Positions 6,030 to 6,575 of a DNA stretch of 6,575 nt are shown here, one piece after another. The stretch is from an uncultured Flammeovirgaceae bacterium (lineage in GTDB: Bacteria; Bacteroidota; Bacteroidia; Cytophagales; Cyclobacteriaceae), in assembly GCA_946480685.1 (NCBI GenBank), contig CAMLLI010000260.1, positions 1-6,575 on the forward strand. The letters run 5' to 3'. Position 1 is the first letter of the stretch; each line of letters begins with the position of its first letter. A program made the translations under genes and the position numbers. The notes beneath the pieces were generated by a model, which saw nothing but the letters and a program-made list of their open reading frames with translations, did not search any database and was not told the DNA's origin.

Positions 6030-6037
6030 CAAAGATA
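6030..6037 (-). promoter_or_regulatory. Promoter -7 element for the YfiR-like gene at 5486-5998
   Basis: On the minus strand TATCTTTG matches the Bacteroidetes -7 consensus TAnnTTTG exactly and lies 31 bp before the ATG at 5998, implying a short leader of about 25 nt. A TTG at -33 is not seen; that position is occupied by the G/C-run of an inverted repeat (6047-6060), so the promoter may be weak or activator-dependent. Confidence 0.6.
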
Positions 6038-6046
6038 GATCAGCCC

Positions 6047-6110
6047 TAATAATTGGGGGATTCCCATAAAGGGGTTAACCTTATCGATGTAAGATTTTCC
6101 CCAATGATTA
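6047..6110. repeat. Imperfect inverted repeat spanning the peptidase stop codon and the -33 region
   Basis: TAATAATTGGGGGA (6047-6060) and TCCCCAATGATTA (6098-6110) are inverted copies with one mismatch and one extra G. A smaller hairpin, CCC (6063-6065) with GGG within 6071-6074, lies inside. The right arm includes the peptidase TAA (6108-6110); the left arm covers the -33 region of the next promoter. No T-run follows on the minus strand, so it is a poor intrinsic terminator and could equally be an operator. Confidence 0.5.
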
Positions 6111-6575
6111 CTTAATATAGCGGAAATCGTGCCCCGCCTTTAACTGAAGTAGGAACTCATATATGAGATTGATAACGTTTTCTACATCATCTTTATGAAC
6201 CATTTCAACAGTGGTATGCATATATTTAAGTGGTAATGAAATGAGTGCAGATGCTACTCCTTCAGCAGAATATGCAAAGGAATCAGTATCAGTACCTGTG
6301 GAACGAGACACGGCCTGGCGCTGGAAAGGAATCTTGCGCTTCTGAGCAGTCTCAATGATCATTTTAAGCACGTTATTCTGCACCGCGGGACCGTAGCAAA
6401 CCACCGGACCACTTCCGGCCTTCAGGTTCCCACTCTCTTTTTTATTATACATTGGTGACTGGGTATCGTGTGTTACATCGGTACAGATAGCCAGATCTGG
6501 TTTGAGCCTGCGCGAAATCATTTCGGCTCCACGTAAGCCGATCTCTTCCTGCACAGCATTTACTATATATAGTCC
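6108..6575 (-). CDS. M42-family metallo-aminopeptidase, C-terminal part (start beyond the right edge)
   Basis: This is the C-terminal 155 residues of a cytoplasmic, probably self-compartmentalising aminopeptidase with a two-metal centre that trims amino acids from peptides (M42 glutamyl/leucyl aminopeptidase family, also labelled endoglucanase M). Numbering from the window edge, AVQEEIGLRGAE carries the catalytic Glu (E10) and a metal-ligand Glu (E11). CTDVTHD supplies the metal-binding Asp (D33). GTDTDSFAYSAEGVAS (94-109) and LPLKYMHTTVEM with the ligand His (H120) complete the family signature. The first metal-ligand His and Asp are outside the window. Family proteins are about 350 aa, so a little under half is present. 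The frame is open to the last base. It ends 109 bp before the YfiR-like ATG, and that gene has its own promoter, so linkage is probably incidental. Confidence 0.93.
   Translation of the reverse strand, partial: GLYIVNAVQEEIGLRGAEMISRRLKPDLAICTDVTHDTQSPMYNKKESGNLKAGSGPVVCYGPAVQNNVLKMIIETAQKRKIPFQRQAVSRSTGTDTDSFAYSAEGVASALISLPLKYMHTTVEMVHKDDVENVINLIYEFLLQLKAGHDFRYIK

Noticed and set aside
5999..6067. Upstream extension of the second YfiR-like protein to an ATG at 6067
   Set aside because: The extra 23 residues would sit before a complete signal peptide, and the predicted promoter -7 element lies inside the extension. The ATG at 5998 gives the same length as the paralogue.

Overview
The window looks like a Bacteroidota chromosome, most likely of the Cytophagales or a related order; the order is inference. 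Four things support the phylum: a SusC-type TonB-dependent receptor with an N-terminal carboxypeptidase-regulatory-like domain, promoter elements matching the Bacteroidetes -7 consensus TAnnTTTG, starts without clear Shine-Dalgarno sequences, and moderately AT-rich composition. Every convincing gene is on the minus strand, so transcription runs from high to low coordinates.

In transcription order the window holds: (1) the C-terminal part of an M42-family metallo-aminopeptidase (6108 to the right edge); (2) a secreted YfiR-like (DUF4154) protein of 170 aa (5486-5998) with a good -7 promoter element and its own terminator; (3) a second YfiR-like paralogue, also 170 aa and about 60% identical in the mature part (4880-5392); (4) a soluble PAS/histidine kinase (3771-4835), 44 bp behind it and probably co-transcribed; (5) two 70-bp direct repeats (3701-3770 and 3591-3660), each a long hairpin with a U-tract, the first touching the kinase stop codon; (6) a NarL/LuxR-type response regulator (2653-3297) with a well-matched promoter and a strong terminator; (7) a 391-bp AT-rich non-coding stretch; (8) the N-terminal 722 codons of a SusC-like outer-membrane receptor (2168 to the left edge), whose SusD partner would be expected beyond the left edge.

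Functionally the centre reads as a signalling locus: two periplasmic YfiR-like proteins, a cytoplasmic kinase and a response regulator, next to a nutrient-uptake receptor. Whether kinase and regulator are partners, and whether the regulator controls the SusC gene, is inference. The most unusual signal is the repeat pair: the differences between copies fall almost entirely in the stems and keep them paired (two full compensatory changes plus G-U exchanges), while the 21-nt loop is invariant. A second signal is an 8-mer (AGGTATAT or its complement) found four times, all in the non-coding DNA around the response-regulator gene, once inside its predicted promoter.
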